Shown: positions 1 to 9,342 of the stretch, one piece after another | Layout of the letters: the number at the start of each line of letters is the position of its first letter | Position numbering within the stretch: the stretch's first letter is position 1 | DNA from: Campylobacter sp. TTU_617 | GTDB taxonomy: Bacteria; Campylobacterota; Campylobacteria; Campylobacterales; Campylobacteraceae | Direction of reading: 5' to 3' | Length of the DNA: 64,000 nucleotides | NCBI RefSeq assembly: GCF_016599045.1 | Contig: NZ_JAENKV010000004.1 | Coordinates: 53,189 to 117,188, forward strand | Translations under genes and position numbers: made by a program | Notes under the pieces: generated by a model | Database searches by the model: none | What the model was told of the DNA's origin: nothing | The model's input: only the letters and a program-made list of their open reading frames with translations

Positions 1-77
1 GTAAAAATATGTTAAAATTTTTCTTTCTTGGCTTAATTCTAGCTTCAAGTATAGGCTTAAAACTTTTAGGAAATTAA
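1..77 (+). CDS. SMR-type multidrug efflux protein, 3' end only
   Basis: Partial gene: only the last 24 codons lie in the window. They end in a hydrophobic helix with residues [19 protein letters not shown] and a TAA stop. This looks like the fourth membrane helix of a small multidrug resistance (SMR) efflux subunit, an inner-membrane proton-coupled exporter. The stop overlaps the bioD start by one base (TAATG), so the two are probably co-transcribed. In C. jejuni, as I recall, an SMR gene pair also sits next to bioD. The family call rests on the short tail plus context, so it is tentative. Confidence 0.55.
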   Translation, partial: KNMLKFFFLGLILASSIGLKLLGN

Positions 78-676
78 TGAAAATTTATATCAGTGGAATT
101 CATACAGATGTAGGAAAAACTCATTTTAGTGCAAGTTTTTGTGCAAATTTTGATTATGATTATTTTAAATTAATTCAAGCAGGAACACCAACAGATAGCC
201 AAAAAATAGCTAAGCTTTGTCCAAAAACTAAAATTTTTAAAGAGGGTATTTTTTTAAAAACTCCAGCTTCTCCTCATCTTGGAAAAATCAAAGAAAATCT
301 TACCTTTAAAGGTCTTGAAATTCAAATTCCAAAAAGTGAAAATTTACTTATAGAAATTGCTGGAGGACTTTTTTCTCCTATAGATGAACATTATACTATG
401 ATAGATTTTATGAGTACATTTAAATTTCCTACTATTTTAGTGGCAAAATACTATCTTGGTAGCATTAATCATATTTTATTAAGTATAGAAGCCTTAAAAA
501 AAAGATCTATTGATATCATAGCTCTTGCAATGATGGGACAAAAAGATATTTTACAAGATAATTTTATACAAAATTACTCTCAAATTCCTATCATTAATTT
601 AGAGTTTTTAGATGCAAAAAATCTTATTAATTTAGAATTTCAAAAACAAATGAATACTCTTCTTAAAAATCTTTAA
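77..676 (+). CDS. bioD: dethiobiotin synthetase
   Basis: Catalyses ATP- and CO2-dependent ring closure of 7,8-diaminopelargonic acid to dethiobiotin, the penultimate step of biotin synthesis in the cytoplasm. The N-terminus has the P-loop variant [14 protein letters not shown] of BioD. The conserved EIAGGLFSP segment near residue 93 corresponds to the EGAGG motif. At 199 aa it is slightly short for the family. It starts at ATG overlapping the stop of the upstream efflux gene. Its last 14 bases overlap the convergent bioA, whose product makes the BioD substrate. Confidence 0.93.
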   Translation: MKIYISGIHTDVGKTHFSASFCANFDYDYFKLIQAGTPTDSQKIAKLCPKTKIFKEGIFLKTPASPHLGKIKENLTFKGLEIQIPKSENLLIEIAGGLFSPIDEHYTMIDFMSTFKFPTILVAKYYLGSINHILLSIEALKKRSIDIIALAMMGQKDILQDNFIQNYSQIPIINLEFLDAKNLINLEFQKQMNTLLKNL

Positions 677-1946
677 AAATTTCTTTTAAACTTTGCACTA
701 CATAAGAAACTTGCTCTTTAGTAACAATATAAGGAGGCATAAAATATATAGTATTTCCAAGCGGTCTTAAAAGCAAACCTTTAATTAAAGCCCTTTTATA
801 TACTTCAAGCCCTGCTCTTTGATATTTGCTTTTTATGATATCAAAGGCGCTAATCATTCCGCAAGTTCTAAAATTAGCCAAAAACTCAAATTCTTTTAAT
901 TTAGCAAATTCTTCTTTAATGAAAAAACTTAAATCTTTATTTTTTTCTATGATATTTTCTTTTTCAAAGATATCAAGAACAGCATTAGCAGCTGTGCAAG
1001 CTAAAGCATTTCCCGTATAGCTATGAGAATGCAAAAAAGCTTTTTGCGCTTCATAAGGAGCATAAAAAGCATTATAAATTTCATCTTTTGTTACAACTAC
1101 AGATAAAGGCATAAAACCTCCAGTAATCCCTTTAGAAAGACAAATAAAATCCGGTTTTTGTCTGCATTGCTCAAGAGCAAAAAGCGTGCCTGTGCGTCCA
1201 AAACCAACTGCGATTTCATCGAAAATAACTTGTACTCCATAATAACGACAAAGTTTTATAGCCTCATCTATAAATTCAGCCTTATACATATGCATATTTC
1301 CTGCACATTGCACTAAAGGTTCTAATATAAAAGCACAAAGCTCGTTAGAATGCTTTTCTAAAATATTTTTTAATATATTTAATTCTTTTTCAAAGTCTTC
1401 ACCCAAAGGCACAGGAGTATTTAAACACTCTAACAATAAAGGAGTATAAGTTTTCTTATAAAGTGATACATCTCCTACGCTTAAAGCTCCCAAAGTCTCC
1501 CCGTGATAAGAATTGCTTAAAGATAAAAATTTATTTTTTCTTTTATTTTGATTTAAAAAATAATGAAAACTCATTTTTAAAGCTATTTCTACTGCAGAAG
1601 AACCATTATCTGCATAAAAACATTTACTAAATTTATCTCCCAAAAGTGAGCAAAGTCTTGAAGATAATTTTATAATAGGCTTATGCGAAAAACCAGCTAG
1701 AATTATATGTTCTAAAACATCAAGTTGATCTTTTATGGCTTTACTTATATAAGCATTAGAGTGACCAAAAAGATTTACCCACCAAGAACTTATACAATCC
1801 ATATAAGCTTTATCATCAAAATCATAAAGCCATATTCCTTTTGCTTTTTTTATAGGAATTAAAGGTATATTTTCATGATCTTTCATTTGTGTGCAAGGAT
1901 GCCAAATATATTTTAAATCCAAATTTTTCAAATCACTATGCATCAT
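663..1946 (-). CDS. bioA: adenosylmethionine-8-amino-7-oxononanoate aminotransferase
   Basis: PLP enzyme that transfers the amino group of S-adenosylmethionine to 7-keto-8-aminopelargonate, giving diaminopelargonate for BioD. The N-terminal [11 protein letters not shown] motif is diagnostic of BioA. The active-site lysine lies in [12 protein letters not shown] and the PLP-binding aspartate in [13 protein letters not shown]. At 427 aa it has normal family length. It is convergent with bioD and overlaps it by 14 bp. No terminator is visible between the two. Confidence 0.95.
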   Translation of the reverse strand: MMHSDLKNLDLKYIWHPCTQMKDHENIPLIPIKKAKGIWLYDFDDKAYMDCISSWWVNLFGHSNAYISKAIKDQLDVLEHIILAGFSHKPIIKLSSRLCSLLGDKFSKCFYADNGSSAVEIALKMSFHYFLNQNKRKNKFLSLSNSYHGETLGALSVGDVSLYKKTYTPLLLECLNTPVPLGEDFEKELNILKNILEKHSNELCAFILEPLVQCAGNMHMYKAEFIDEAIKLCRYYGVQVIFDEIAVGFGRTGTLFALEQCRQKPDFICLSKGITGGFMPLSVVVTKDEIYNAFYAPYEAQKAFLHSHSYTGNALACTAANAVLDIFEKENIIEKNKDLSFFIKEEFAKLKEFEFLANFRTCGMISAFDIIKSKYQRAGLEVYKRALIKGLLLRPLGNTIYFMPPYIVTKEQVSYVVQSLKEIFKDF

Positions 1947-2223
1947 TTAGCCTTTAGACATCTTATAATTTTCTTTAATTTTTAATTCTTTAAAAGAATT
2001 AATTATAAAAAATATTTTAGATTTATTTTACTTGCTAAGATATTTTATATAATAAATACTTATATTTATTCTAAAAATTTTAAAAACTTGCTTTTATTAA
2101 AACATCAATATAAGTTTTTGTTTAATTTTATATTAAAACTAATATAGATAAATTATAAAAATTCTTAAGTAAAAATTAGATTTATTTAAAAGTATATTTA
2201 AGAGTAGTAATTTAAATGAGATT

Positions 2224-2300
2224 TGGTGTCAAGGGGGAGACTTGAACTCCCGACCTCCGGCTTATGAGACCAGCGCTCTAACCAGCTGAGCTACCCTGAC
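2224..2300 (-). tRNA. tRNA-Met (anticodon CAT)
   Basis: Reading leftward, a 77-nt cloverleaf has acceptor GTCAGGG paired with CCTTGAC and an encoded CCA. The D-loop is AGCTCAGCTGGTTAGAGC and the anticodon loop CTCATAA. The anticodon CAT fits elongator Met, but a lysidine-modified Ile-CAT tRNA cannot be excluded by eye. A TATAAT lies about 30 bp upstream on the minus strand (2331-2336). Confidence 0.93.
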
Positions 2301-2387
2301 TTAAAAAAGCAAATTTAAAATACAAAAAAGAATTATAGCTTTTTTTTCTAAAAATTTTCTGATTTTGTTTATTTATAAAATTTTAGC

Positions 2388-2393
2388 TATAAT
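2388..2393 (+). promoter_or_regulatory. -10 element of tRNA-Ser(GGA)
   Basis: TATAAT, 12 bp before the mature tRNA 5' end and preceded by a T-rich stretch. This is the usual Campylobacter sigma70 layout without a clear -35 box. Confidence 0.6.
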
Positions 2394-2405
2394 AATCGCT
2401 TTTTT

Positions 2406-2494
2406 AGACAGGTGTCCGAGCGGTTTAAGGAGCACGCCTGGAACGCGTGTAAAGTTAAAAGCTTTCGAGGGTTCAAATCCCTTCCTGTCTGCCA
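2406..2494 (+). tRNA. tRNA-Ser (anticodon GGA)
   Basis: Class II 89-nt tRNA. Acceptor AGACAGG pairs with CCTGTCT, followed by G and an encoded CCA. Anticodon stem CACGC/GCGTG encloses loop CTGGAAC (anticodon GGA). It has a long variable arm and a T-arm GGGTTCAAATCCC. It is divergent from tRNA-Met. Confidence 0.96.
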
Positions 2495-2556
2495 TTTAAT
2501 TAAAACTTCAAATACTCATTAAAATTTTTCAATCAGCCAAGCAACACTTGAATTTG

Positions 2557-2570
2557 TTTTTTTTTTTTTT
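2557..2570 (+). repeat. poly-T tract (14)
   Basis: Run of 14 T between tRNA-Ser and the GT90 gene, ending 32 bp before that gene's ATG. It lies outside the reading frame, because an in-frame TAG follows at 2573. Length variation could only affect promoter spacing, and nothing shows that it does. Confidence 0.6.
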
Positions 2571-2602
2571 GATAGAATGCCGGAAAAAGTAATGGTTTTA
2601 TA

Positions 2603-3571
2603 ATGCTTCAATCAAGATTATTTATGAATTTAAAGGGTATAAGCATATCATTTATACCAAGATATTTTTTCCAAATAAATTTAAATAAAATTTTTAATGA
2701 AATTCTAAAATACAACACTAAAGAATTAGAAAATATACAAACTAGAGTTAAGTATTATAATAAAATAAATCAATTTTTTACACCAACAAAAAAAGAAAAA
2801 ATAGGAAAATTTCCTTTTAAAAAAACTTCTTATGCTTTTGATGCTTATGAAATTAGCAAATACTTCAAAGATGGATTTTTATGGGATAAAGATTTTAATG
2901 ATATAAGATATACTTTCAAAAGTCCAACTATTTGTAAATCACGACCACTAGAAGATAATAATAAAAATAATATTTTATTAAAACTTGATAAAAATAGACA
3001 TTTTTGTTTTTTAAAGGATGGTATAAGTTATGAAAATAAAAAAGATATAGCGATTTTTAGGGGTGCTGTATATCAAGAACATAGAAAAAATTTTTTTCAC
3101 TCTTATTTTAATAAAACATTTTGCGATATAGGAGATACTTCAAAACAACCTAATCAATGGAAAAAATCTTTTTTAAGTAAAAAAGAACAGATGAAATATA
3201 AATTTATAATTTCATTAGAAGGCAATGACGTAGCAAGTAATTTAAAATGGGCGATGAATTCTAATTCTTTAGTTTTGACTCCAAAAATGACTTGTGAAAC
3301 TTGGTTTATGGAAGGATCTTTAAAACCAAATTATCATTTTGCTTTAATTGATAATGAAAATTTAGCTAAAGTGATTGATCATTTTAATAATCATCCCAAA
3401 GATGCATTGGAAATTATCCATAACGCACATAAACACATCAAACAATTTTTAGATAAGAAAAAAGAATTTCATATAGGAATTTTAGTTTTAGCTAAATATT
3501 TTTACTACTCTGGGCAACTTGATCTTGGTAAAAAAGAATACGAAAAAGACATTCTAGCATTGATTAAGTAA
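2603..3571 (+). CDS. GT90 (LpsA/CAP10-like) glycosyltransferase
   Basis: Probable sugar transferase for surface glycans, of the glycosyltransferase 90 / LpsA family. Hallmarks visible are FRGAVYQEHR near residues 152-161, ISLEGNDVASNLKWAMNSNS near 203-222, then PKMTCETWF and KPNYHF. These are the nucleotide-sugar-binding core of the family. The N-terminal FIPRYFFQ is typical of bacterial members and there is no signal peptide. At 322 aa it appears complete. ATG at 2603 is the first usable start, since TAG at 2573 closes the frame; M8 is an alternative. It stands alone between tRNA genes, outside any LOS or capsule cluster, which suggests acquisition. The acceptor is unknown. Confidence 0.8.
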   Translation: MLQSRLFMNLKGISISFIPRYFFQINLNKIFNEILKYNTKELENIQTRVKYYNKINQFFTPTKKEKIGKFPFKKTSYAFDAYEISKYFKDGFLWDKDFNDIRYTFKSPTICKSRPLEDNNKNNILLKLDKNRHFCFLKDGISYENKKDIAIFRGAVYQEHRKNFFHSYFNKTFCDIGDTSKQPNQWKKSFLSKKEQMKYKFIISLEGNDVASNLKWAMNSNSLVLTPKMTCETWFMEGSLKPNYHFALIDNENLAKVIDHFNNHPKDALEIIHNAHKHIKQFLDKKKEFHIGILVLAKYFYYSGQLDLGKKEYEKDILALIK

Positions 3572-3739
3572 TTTGTCTTTTTTAAATTAATTTTATATTA
3601 TAGTGATTTTAAATTTTTAAGAATGAATTATTTTTGAATTCTATAACTTATTAAATTTTATATACATTTTAATTTATCAAAATATTTAAAAAATATTAAT
3701 TCGATTTTCATTTTCAGCCAAAAAAAAGTAATATTACGA

Positions 3740-3745
3740 TAGAAT
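3740..3745 (+). promoter_or_regulatory. -10-like element of tRNA-Ala/tRNA-Val
   Basis: TAGAAT, 12 bp before the tRNA-Ala 5' end and preceded by ATTACGA. It probably drives both tRNA genes, which are separated by only 3 nt. Confidence 0.4.
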
Positions 3746-3757
3746 TTTAAATTTTAA

Positions 3758-3833
3758 GGGGCATTAGCTCAGCTGGGAGAGCACAACGCTGGCAGCGTTG
3801 GGGTCAGCGGTTCGAACCCGCTATGCTCCACCA
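3758..3833 (+). tRNA. tRNA-Ala (anticodon GGC)
   Basis: 76-nt cloverleaf. Acceptor GGGGCAT pairs with ATGCTCC and CCA is encoded. The D-arm is AGCTCAGCTGGGAGAGC. Anticodon stem CAACG/CGTTG has loop CTGGCAG. The T-arm is GCGGTTCGAACCCGC. Confidence 0.96.
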
Positions 3834-3836
3834 TAT

Positions 3837-3912
3837 GGTTCCGTAGCTCAGCTGGTAGAGCACTACCTTGACATGGTAGTGGCCGTTGGTTCAAGTCCAA
3901 TCGGAGCCACCA
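3837..3912 (+). tRNA. tRNA-Val (anticodon GAC), likely integration target
   Basis: 76-nt cloverleaf. Acceptor GGTTCCG pairs with CGGAGCC and CCA is encoded. Anticodon stem CTACC/GGTAG has loop TTGACAT. A broken P4-type integrase begins 173 bp after its 3' end and reads away from it. That is the usual arrangement for an element inserted at a tRNA 3' end. I found no second copy of the tRNA 3' end on the far side of the island. Confidence 0.96.
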
Positions 3913-4085
3913 TTTTTATTTCTTTCGATTTCTTTAATTTCCAAAAAAATGCTTTCAAAATACTATACATAAACAAACTAAATGATTTTTGATTTCAATT
4001 AATTTCTTTTGTGTTATAATTATTTTCAATTAATTAAGGTCATTATTAAGGTTTAAAACCTAATAGAGTTCTTTAAAGGAAAATA

Positions 4086-5179
4086 ATGGCGAACATAGCA
4101 AAACAAAGCTTACAAAATAAAGATATTAGAAATTTAAAACCTAGCGATAAACAATATAAAAAAGCGTAGGTAATCTAAAAGAGCTTTATACTTTTGTATA
4201 TCCTAGTGGTCAAAAAAACTTTTAGTATTAAAATTGATAACAAATACACAAAATTTAAAGAATTTAGAGAAAGAATTTATAGCGTAGCTAAAGCTAGAAA
4301 AGAAGCTATTCAATTTTTAAAAGAATTTGAAAAATCTAAAGATATACAGTTGCTAAAAAAATGAAAATGATAAATATAAATTAAAAACTTATTTATTCTT
4401 TATATAGAAATACCTTAGTGATAGCTATTTAAAAAATTACGCAAATAGTAGAAAAAATACCTCATACCAAGTTTATGCAATTTGGATGTAAAAATTATAG
4501 GAAATTATATGACTTAAAAGATAACTTTACTTCTCCTAAAAGATTTCAAAACAACCACAACATAGATACAAAATATCCTGGTTTAATTCAATCAAGATTT
4601 AAAAGAATTTATTCAGGATCTAAAGCAAGATAATAGAATAAAAAATAAATAAAAAGGGCTCTATATTTACATTTAGTATCAATAGATCTTTTAATACTGC
4701 TAAAATAGGCTAATATAGATTTTGAAAAATAAATTTAAACTATACTAGCAAATGAAACAAAAACAAAATTACACATGAAATTCCACTTACCAAACAATGA
4801 TTAAAGTATTAAAAGAGCAATTTTTATTTAGCAGAGAAATTAGTGATTTCGTTTTTTTACACAAACCTTACAAGAACACATTAATAGAGATAGCATAGGC
4901 CAAGATCATTAAAATTTTTAGGAGACAAAAAATAAATGTGGCATAGACAAGTTAGTTCTCATGATTTTAGAGTTACATTTAGAACTATTTACTCTCAATA
5001 CAAGGCAGAGCTTTTAATTAAATATTATCGAAAAAGTTATTGAAAGTGTTTTTACGCATAAAGAACTTAACCAAATAAAATTTTCTTATGAAAGAGAAAA
5101 AGCAGCCATTATGTAAAAAAGAAAACTTTTACAATGATATGATGATTATTTAAATGATTTAGAATTTTTGGGAATATAA
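4086..5179 (+). pseudogene. tyrosine recombinase/integrase (P4 type), decayed
   Basis: Near full-length remnant of a phage/island integrase, broken by many stops and frameshifts. In order, reading across frames, I see the DUF4102-type arm-binding start MANIAKQSLQNKDIRNLKP. It is followed by FVYPSGQK, KTFSIKIDNKYTKFKEFRER and SVAKARKEAI. The core includes ILANETKTKL, then MIKVLKEQFLFS and FVFLHKPYK. The HxxR box is HDFRVTFRT. The C-terminal part is THKELNQIKFSYEREKAA, containing the probable catalytic Tyr, followed by YDDYLNDLEFLGI and TAA. It sits just downstream of tRNA-Val in island orientation. It cannot be functional as read. Confidence 0.88.
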
Positions 5180-5222
5180 ATATATTATTTAATGGCAGGG
5201 TTATTTTATTTCTCATGATTAT

Positions 5223-5261
5223 TTTTATACTCTTTTTAATTTCGTTAAAAAGAGTATAAAA
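5223..5261. terminator. bidirectional intrinsic terminator
   Basis: Perfect 17-bp inverted repeat (arms 5223-5239 and 5245-5261) with loop TTTCG, bounded by T and A runs. It lies between the integrase remnant and the leftward mod-res operon, so it ends the R-M transcript and could also block rightward reading. Confidence 0.75.
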
Positions 5262-5370
5262 CCTTATATTTCATAACTTGAAACAGATTATAAAATTTTC
5301 TTTTTACTTTCTGTGGAAAATTATCCATAAAATCAGCAACCTTTTTTAGATTATCAAATTGCCAGATCAA
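5245..5370 (-). CDS. candidate 41-aa protein, third gene of the mod-res operon
   Basis: Short ORF not previously recognisable by length. A TTG start overlaps the res stop (TTGA), with AGGTAGG about 8 nt upstream; both features match the coupling used by other genes here. The 41-aa product is basic and aromatic-rich and contains DNLKKVADFMDNFPQKVKRK. It ends in YSF and TAA inside the arm of the following terminator, just as clpB does. There is no cysteine, signal peptide or membrane helix, and I recognise no family. It may be a real small protein or the tail of a lost gene; an ATG-initiated shorter version at DFMDN is also possible. Confidence 0.4.
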   Translation of the reverse strand: MIWQFDNLKKVADFMDNFPQKVKRKFYNLFQVMKYKVLYSF

Positions 5371-7403
5371 AATAACCTACCTTGCTTTTCACCTCTCATA
5401 GATTCAACAAACATTTCTTTATTTATATTTTTTTTAACCACTCCATTTTCACATTTCCATATTTTCCAATCATCATTGATCTTCACAGGAAGATAAAAAA
5501 CATATCCTGTTTTTCTACTTGCATAAATATAGGCTTCTTTTAGTTTTTTAATTTTTTCTTTGTATGAAATCTCATCTATATTTGAAGAATCACTTTTATT
5601 TACACTTTTTACTTCAAAAATATGAATTTTATTTTGTTTATCTTTAAAGATAAAGTCAGGATAACTTGTGTGTTTTCTTGTGTGATAATAATCAAATTTA
5701 ATATTTGATTTATCTATAAAATTCTTGCCAAATAAATAAACTAGTTCGCCATCAATTTCTATAGTTTTACAACATTTATTTTTTATTTTGCTAAGAATTT
5801 TAAACCATTCCTCTTCAGCTTCACTATCAAATTGAAATTCTTCTTCTTCGTTAGTCCAAATCCAATCATTGATTATAATAGGCTTTCCATTACCATTAAA
5901 AAAACTATAAATATCATCTCTTAATTGAACTTCAATTACTTCTCCATATTTTTCATAATCTTCAACAACAGAACTTACCTTATTGCTGATATTATCTAAA
6001 TTAGCATTAAACACAAACCATTTATTAAAATCTGTAACAAAATCTCTTTGTTTTTCTTTTACTTTATCACTACAAGATTGAAATTTTTTATAAGCTTTGA
6101 AAATAGAATCGTTATAGTATTCTATATCATTGTTAATACAATCTGATATATCTATATCATCTAAAGCAACTTCTTTAAGAGCAGTGATTTTAAATGGAGC
6201 AAATTCTTTGATTATTTCGTTTTCAAATAAACCTTTATTAATTTCACCCTTTAATTTCACTTTTGTGGGCTTATTTTGATCTTCTTTAGGTTTTATACCA
6301 TAAACATAAGCTGTACTAAAAATTTCTTGAGTATTTTTATCTAATTTTTCAAAATATGTTAAACAAGGATTACGCCTTATACGCCCAATAACTTGCTCAT
6401 CAAGTTGTTTAGATTGTGAATTTCTAACTTGATAAAGCATACAAGCTCTAGGCATATCAAAGCCTTCTGTTATAACCATTTTAAAGATTACAACATCAAT
6501 AGGAAAATCATTTTGTTTAACATAGTTTTGCCACAGGCTTTTATTTTTTACTTTTTCTAATCTACTATTACTTTCGTAGCCATTTTCTTTTTCTACAAAG
6601 CATACCCATTTTAAATCTTTTTCTTCTATAACTTTTCTGATGATTTTCATTTCATATTCTGCAATACTTTGATTAGAAATTTGTATTATAAAAGCAGGTA
6701 CTATCCCTTCTTTATTATAAATTGTTTTAATGCTTTTAAATTTATCTAAAGCTTTGCTTAATCCACTTTCTAAATCTTCTTCATCTTCTATATATTCTAC
6801 TTTTTTAATCAAATTTGCACTAACAGCGTCATTTTCTGATATACAAACATCAAATTGATCATTTTTAGGAGTAGCTGAAAAATTAATAACTTGAGTAAAA
6901 TAATTTGATAACTCATTTAGCTGATTTGTAGCTATATGGCTTTCATCTCTTATTAAAATTATTTTTTTACCTAGATTTTTACAAGTTTCTAAAAATACTA
7001 ATAAACTTTTTTCTTTATTAATTCTACTTGCTTTAGTATATTGTGAGGTAGGTAAAACAAACACATTATGATTTATGTCAATATATAGACTATATTCTGT
7101 ATTTTTTGTATTTTCTGCACCACTACTAATGTAAAAAGGGTTTAATCTTGTAAAAGCATTTAAAGATAAATTTGCAAAACTTTCAAAATTTTGTCCTGCT
7201 AAATTTCCTTTAGAGAGAGTAGAAACTATAAAGATAAAATCATCATCGATTTCTAGCATTTTATTCATCAAACTTGCCATCATGTATGTTTTACCACTTC
7301 CAGTGGGTGCTTTTAAGGTGATATTTTCTTTCCCTTGCATAGCTAAATTAAACAAGGAATTTACAGCTTCATTTTGTAGTTCTATAATTTCTTGTTTCAT
7401 CAT
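5367..7403 (-). CDS. res: type III restriction enzyme, Res subunit
   Basis: ATP-dependent translocase/nuclease that, complexed with Mod, cuts DNA at unmodified sites. It has a superfamily 2 helicase core: Walker A APTGSGKT at residues 32-39, DESH box at 153-156, SAT motif at 176-178, and motif VI LDEQVIGRIRRNP. A C-terminal PD-(D/E)xK nuclease is seen as PDFIFK with D583, and FEVKS with E597 and K599. At 678 aa it is shorter than many Res proteins of about 900-1000 aa, but all motifs are present. It overlaps mod by 4 bp (ATGA) and is translated after it. It lies inside the tRNA-Val remnant island. Confidence 0.92.
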   Translation of the reverse strand: MMKQEIIELQNEAVNSLFNLAMQGKENITLKAPTGSGKTYMMASLMNKMLEIDDDFIFIVSTLSKGNLAGQNFESFANLSLNAFTRLNPFYISSGAENTKNTEYSLYIDINHNVFVLPTSQYTKASRINKEKSLLVFLETCKNLGKKIILIRDESHIATNQLNELSNYFTQVINFSATPKNDQFDVCISENDAVSANLIKKVEYIEDEEDLESGLSKALDKFKSIKTIYNKEGIVPAFIIQISNQSIAEYEMKIIRKVIEEKDLKWVCFVEKENGYESNSRLEKVKNKSLWQNYVKQNDFPIDVVIFKMVITEGFDMPRACMLYQVRNSQSKQLDEQVIGRIRRNPCLTYFEKLDKNTQEIFSTAYVYGIKPKEDQNKPTKVKLKGEINKGLFENEIIKEFAPFKITALKEVALDDIDISDCINNDIEYYNDSIFKAYKKFQSCSDKVKEKQRDFVTDFNKWFVFNANLDNISNKVSSVVEDYEKYGEVIEVQLRDDIYSFFNGNGKPIIINDWIWTNEEEEFQFDSEAEEEWFKILSKIKNKCCKTIEIDGELVYLFGKNFIDKSNIKFDYYHTRKHTSYPDFIFKDKQNKIHIFEVKSVNKSDSSNIDEISYKEKIKKLKEAYIYASRKTGYVFYLPVKINDDWKIWKCENGVVKKNINKEMFVESMRGEKQGRLF

Positions 7404-9049
7404 TCACCTTCTATTTTTCTGCAAGTTAGCTCAAATTCTTTACATATCCATTCTATTTTATCATGGATATTTTCAAAACCTTTTCCATAAAGTTTTTCAT
7501 CTATTTTTTCAAAAACTGAATGATCGCTTGAAGCAATACTTTGAATTTCACTAACTTCTAAGCTATCTCCATAAGGAGTATTTTTTTCTAACCATTTAAA
7601 ATCTTTACTTTTATCATAACATTCTCCACTCATGATTCTTTTTAAACGCTTTGAAGCAACATCTAAGGCAATTCCATTTGGATTTAAATCTGTTATTTCA
7701 TTATTAGTAACTAAAATAAATTGTCTATTACCACCATCTTGTTTATTTAATTCCAAAACAGCATGTCCTGTAGTTCCACTACCCGCAAAGAAGTCTAGAA
7801 TGATATCATTATTATTTTCCATATTACCAAATGATACCATTTTTAATAAATTTATTATTAAAGCACTAGGTTTTGGGTTTTTAAAAGGAGCATTAGAGTT
7901 ATCTTTTGATAAAAGAAGATCTAATTCTGTTTTTCCATTATCGTTTGAATTTTCATTTTCTAAAAACGACAATGTAGTATAAGATTTTCCTTCTATATAT
8001 TCAATTTCGTTTTTACCATTTTTTTTACGACATTTTTCATAAGATTTAGTATATATTCTATTATTTTTTATAACAATAAATCCATTTTCTATTCCCCACT
8101 CAACAGCAGACTTTGACCATCTCCACACCCAATCTGTATTTCCATGTTTTCCATTTTGACGTTCTAAATATTTCTCATAATCACTTCCTGCGTAAAATAT
8201 TTTTCCATTTATTTCAATCGGATAATCCATATTTTTTGAATACTGAAGAGAACTATAATCTAATGTTTGAGTTAGTGCATATTTTCCACGCTTTTCTACA
8301 TATTCATCTTCTAATATAAATTTATCCGTATTTCGCTCATCTAAAGAAAAATTATCCATAAGATCTAAATTCTTAGCATATGAAACTATATAATCATGAT
8401 TTTTTGCAATAGTATTGGTGCTTTTACCACCTTTTTTTATTACTCTTGGTGCTGAAAAAATAAAATTTCCCTCCCCAAAAACTTCATCAAACAAACATTT
8501 GACATAAGCTTGATTTCTATCATCAATACTACAAAAAATAACGCCATCATCTTTTAAAAGTTGTCTTGCTAATACTAATCTTAGATAAAGCATGGAAAGC
8601 AAATTATCTCTTGTGATCGCATTATTGTAATTAGTTTGTGCAAATTCACCTAAATCATCTTTTCCATAAGGTGGATCTATATAAATTACTTTAATTTTAT
8701 TTTTGTAGTTAATTAAAAGATTTAAAAGAGCAGGATAATTATCGCCTATTATAAGTTTATGAGTAATTCCACCTTGATCAAAACTAAGATTTTCATTCTT
8801 TTTTAAATATCTTATTGTTTGTCCTTCGTTTTTCTCCAAGCGTACATCAAAATGAAACCCTGTTCTTTTATAAGTCATACCTAGAGCTGATATTTTTAAA
8901 ACTTCTGTTTTATTTTCTGCATTATCGATAAGTTTTATTAGAAAATCTGCATTTTCTTTTTCTAATATACCATTACTTGCACGATCTAAAATTTTTATTT
9001 TTTCTTCTTCTTTTAATTCTTGTAAGCTTTGCAATTCATTTCTTTCCAT
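7400..9049 (-). CDS. mod: type III DNA methyltransferase, Mod subunit
   Basis: N6-adenine methyltransferase and DNA-recognition subunit of the type III system. Motif order is that of beta-class enzymes. DPPYGKDD (catalytic motif IV) is at residues 125-128 onward. A long variable target-recognition region follows. The SAM-binding FAGSGTTGHAVLE is at about 421. At 549 aa it is of usual length. It appears intact and is the first gene of the mod-res operon. I see no homopolymer or tandem repeat in its 5' part, so it does not look like a phase-variable (phasevarion) mod. Confidence 0.94.
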   Translation of the reverse strand: MERNELQSLQELKEEEKIKILDRASNGILEKENADFLIKLIDNAENKTEVLKISALGMTYKRTGFHFDVRLEKNEGQTIRYLKKNENLSFDQGGITHKLIIGDNYPALLNLLINYKNKIKVIYIDPPYGKDDLGEFAQTNYNNAITRDNLLSMLYLRLVLARQLLKDDGVIFCSIDDRNQAYVKCLFDEVFGEGNFIFSAPRVIKKGGKSTNTIAKNHDYIVSYAKNLDLMDNFSLDERNTDKFILEDEYVEKRGKYALTQTLDYSSLQYSKNMDYPIEINGKIFYAGSDYEKYLERQNGKHGNTDWVWRWSKSAVEWGIENGFIVIKNNRIYTKSYEKCRKKNGKNEIEYIEGKSYTTLSFLENENSNDNGKTELDLLLSKDNSNAPFKNPKPSALIINLLKMVSFGNMENNNDIILDFFAGSGTTGHAVLELNKQDGGNRQFILVTNNEITDLNPNGIALDVASKRLKRIMSGECYDKSKDFKWLEKNTPYGDSLEVSEIQSIASSDHSVFEKIDEKLYGKGFENIHDKIEWICKEFELTCRKIEGE

Positions 9050-9127
9050 TTTATGCCTTTCTTAAATTTATTATCTAATAAATTACTATTCATTTGTTGA
9101 GTAAAATCATGATATTTATTTTGTGAA

Positions 9128-9133
9128 ATTATA
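9128..9133 (-). promoter_or_regulatory. possible -10 element of mod-res
   Basis: TATAAT on the minus strand, about 80 bp before the mod ATG. It is the best hexamer in the upstream gap, but the region is so AT-rich that chance occurrence is likely. Confidence 0.3.
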
Positions 9134-9208
9134 ATAAAAATACATAAGATAATTATTTAAATATTTTTAGGCATGCATAAAAATTACAAATCATAAATTA
9201 AAAAAATA

Positions 9209-9279
9209 ATCTCAAGAAAATCATTTTTTTCTATGAGCCTCGCAGAGAATATCTTGCTATTGCTAAAATCTCATCTTAA
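9209..9279 (+). pseudogene. C-terminal coding fragment, unidentified
   Basis: One frame reads as protein-like sequence containing FFYEPRREYLAIAKISS and a TAA stop, with no start or upstream coding region. It resembles the severed tail of a mobile-element protein. No family is recognised. It is reported because it adds to the string of broken genes between mod and the acetyltransferase. Confidence 0.3.
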
Positions 9280-9342
9280 TTTTTATATTTATAAGACAAA
9301 ATATTTTATACTTATAATTAAAAAACCAAAAAAGGAATGTTA

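Noticed and set aside
826..1020. 64-aa frame opposite bioA
   Set aside because: Shadow frame within a clear gene; no ribosome site. The same applies to other antisense frames inside clpB, gatB, htpG, guaA, pnp and nrfA.
3798..3992. 64-aa open frame across two tRNAs
   Set aside because: It is made of tRNA-Ala and tRNA-Val sequence read through; no independent start signal.
7282..8319. Antisense frames inside mod and res (90, 116 and 68 aa)
   Set aside because: They mirror codon structure of mod and res; nothing protein-like.
7400..9049. Phase-variable mod (phasevarion)
   Set aside because: No poly-G/C tract or tandem repeat found in the gene; it is open over its full length.
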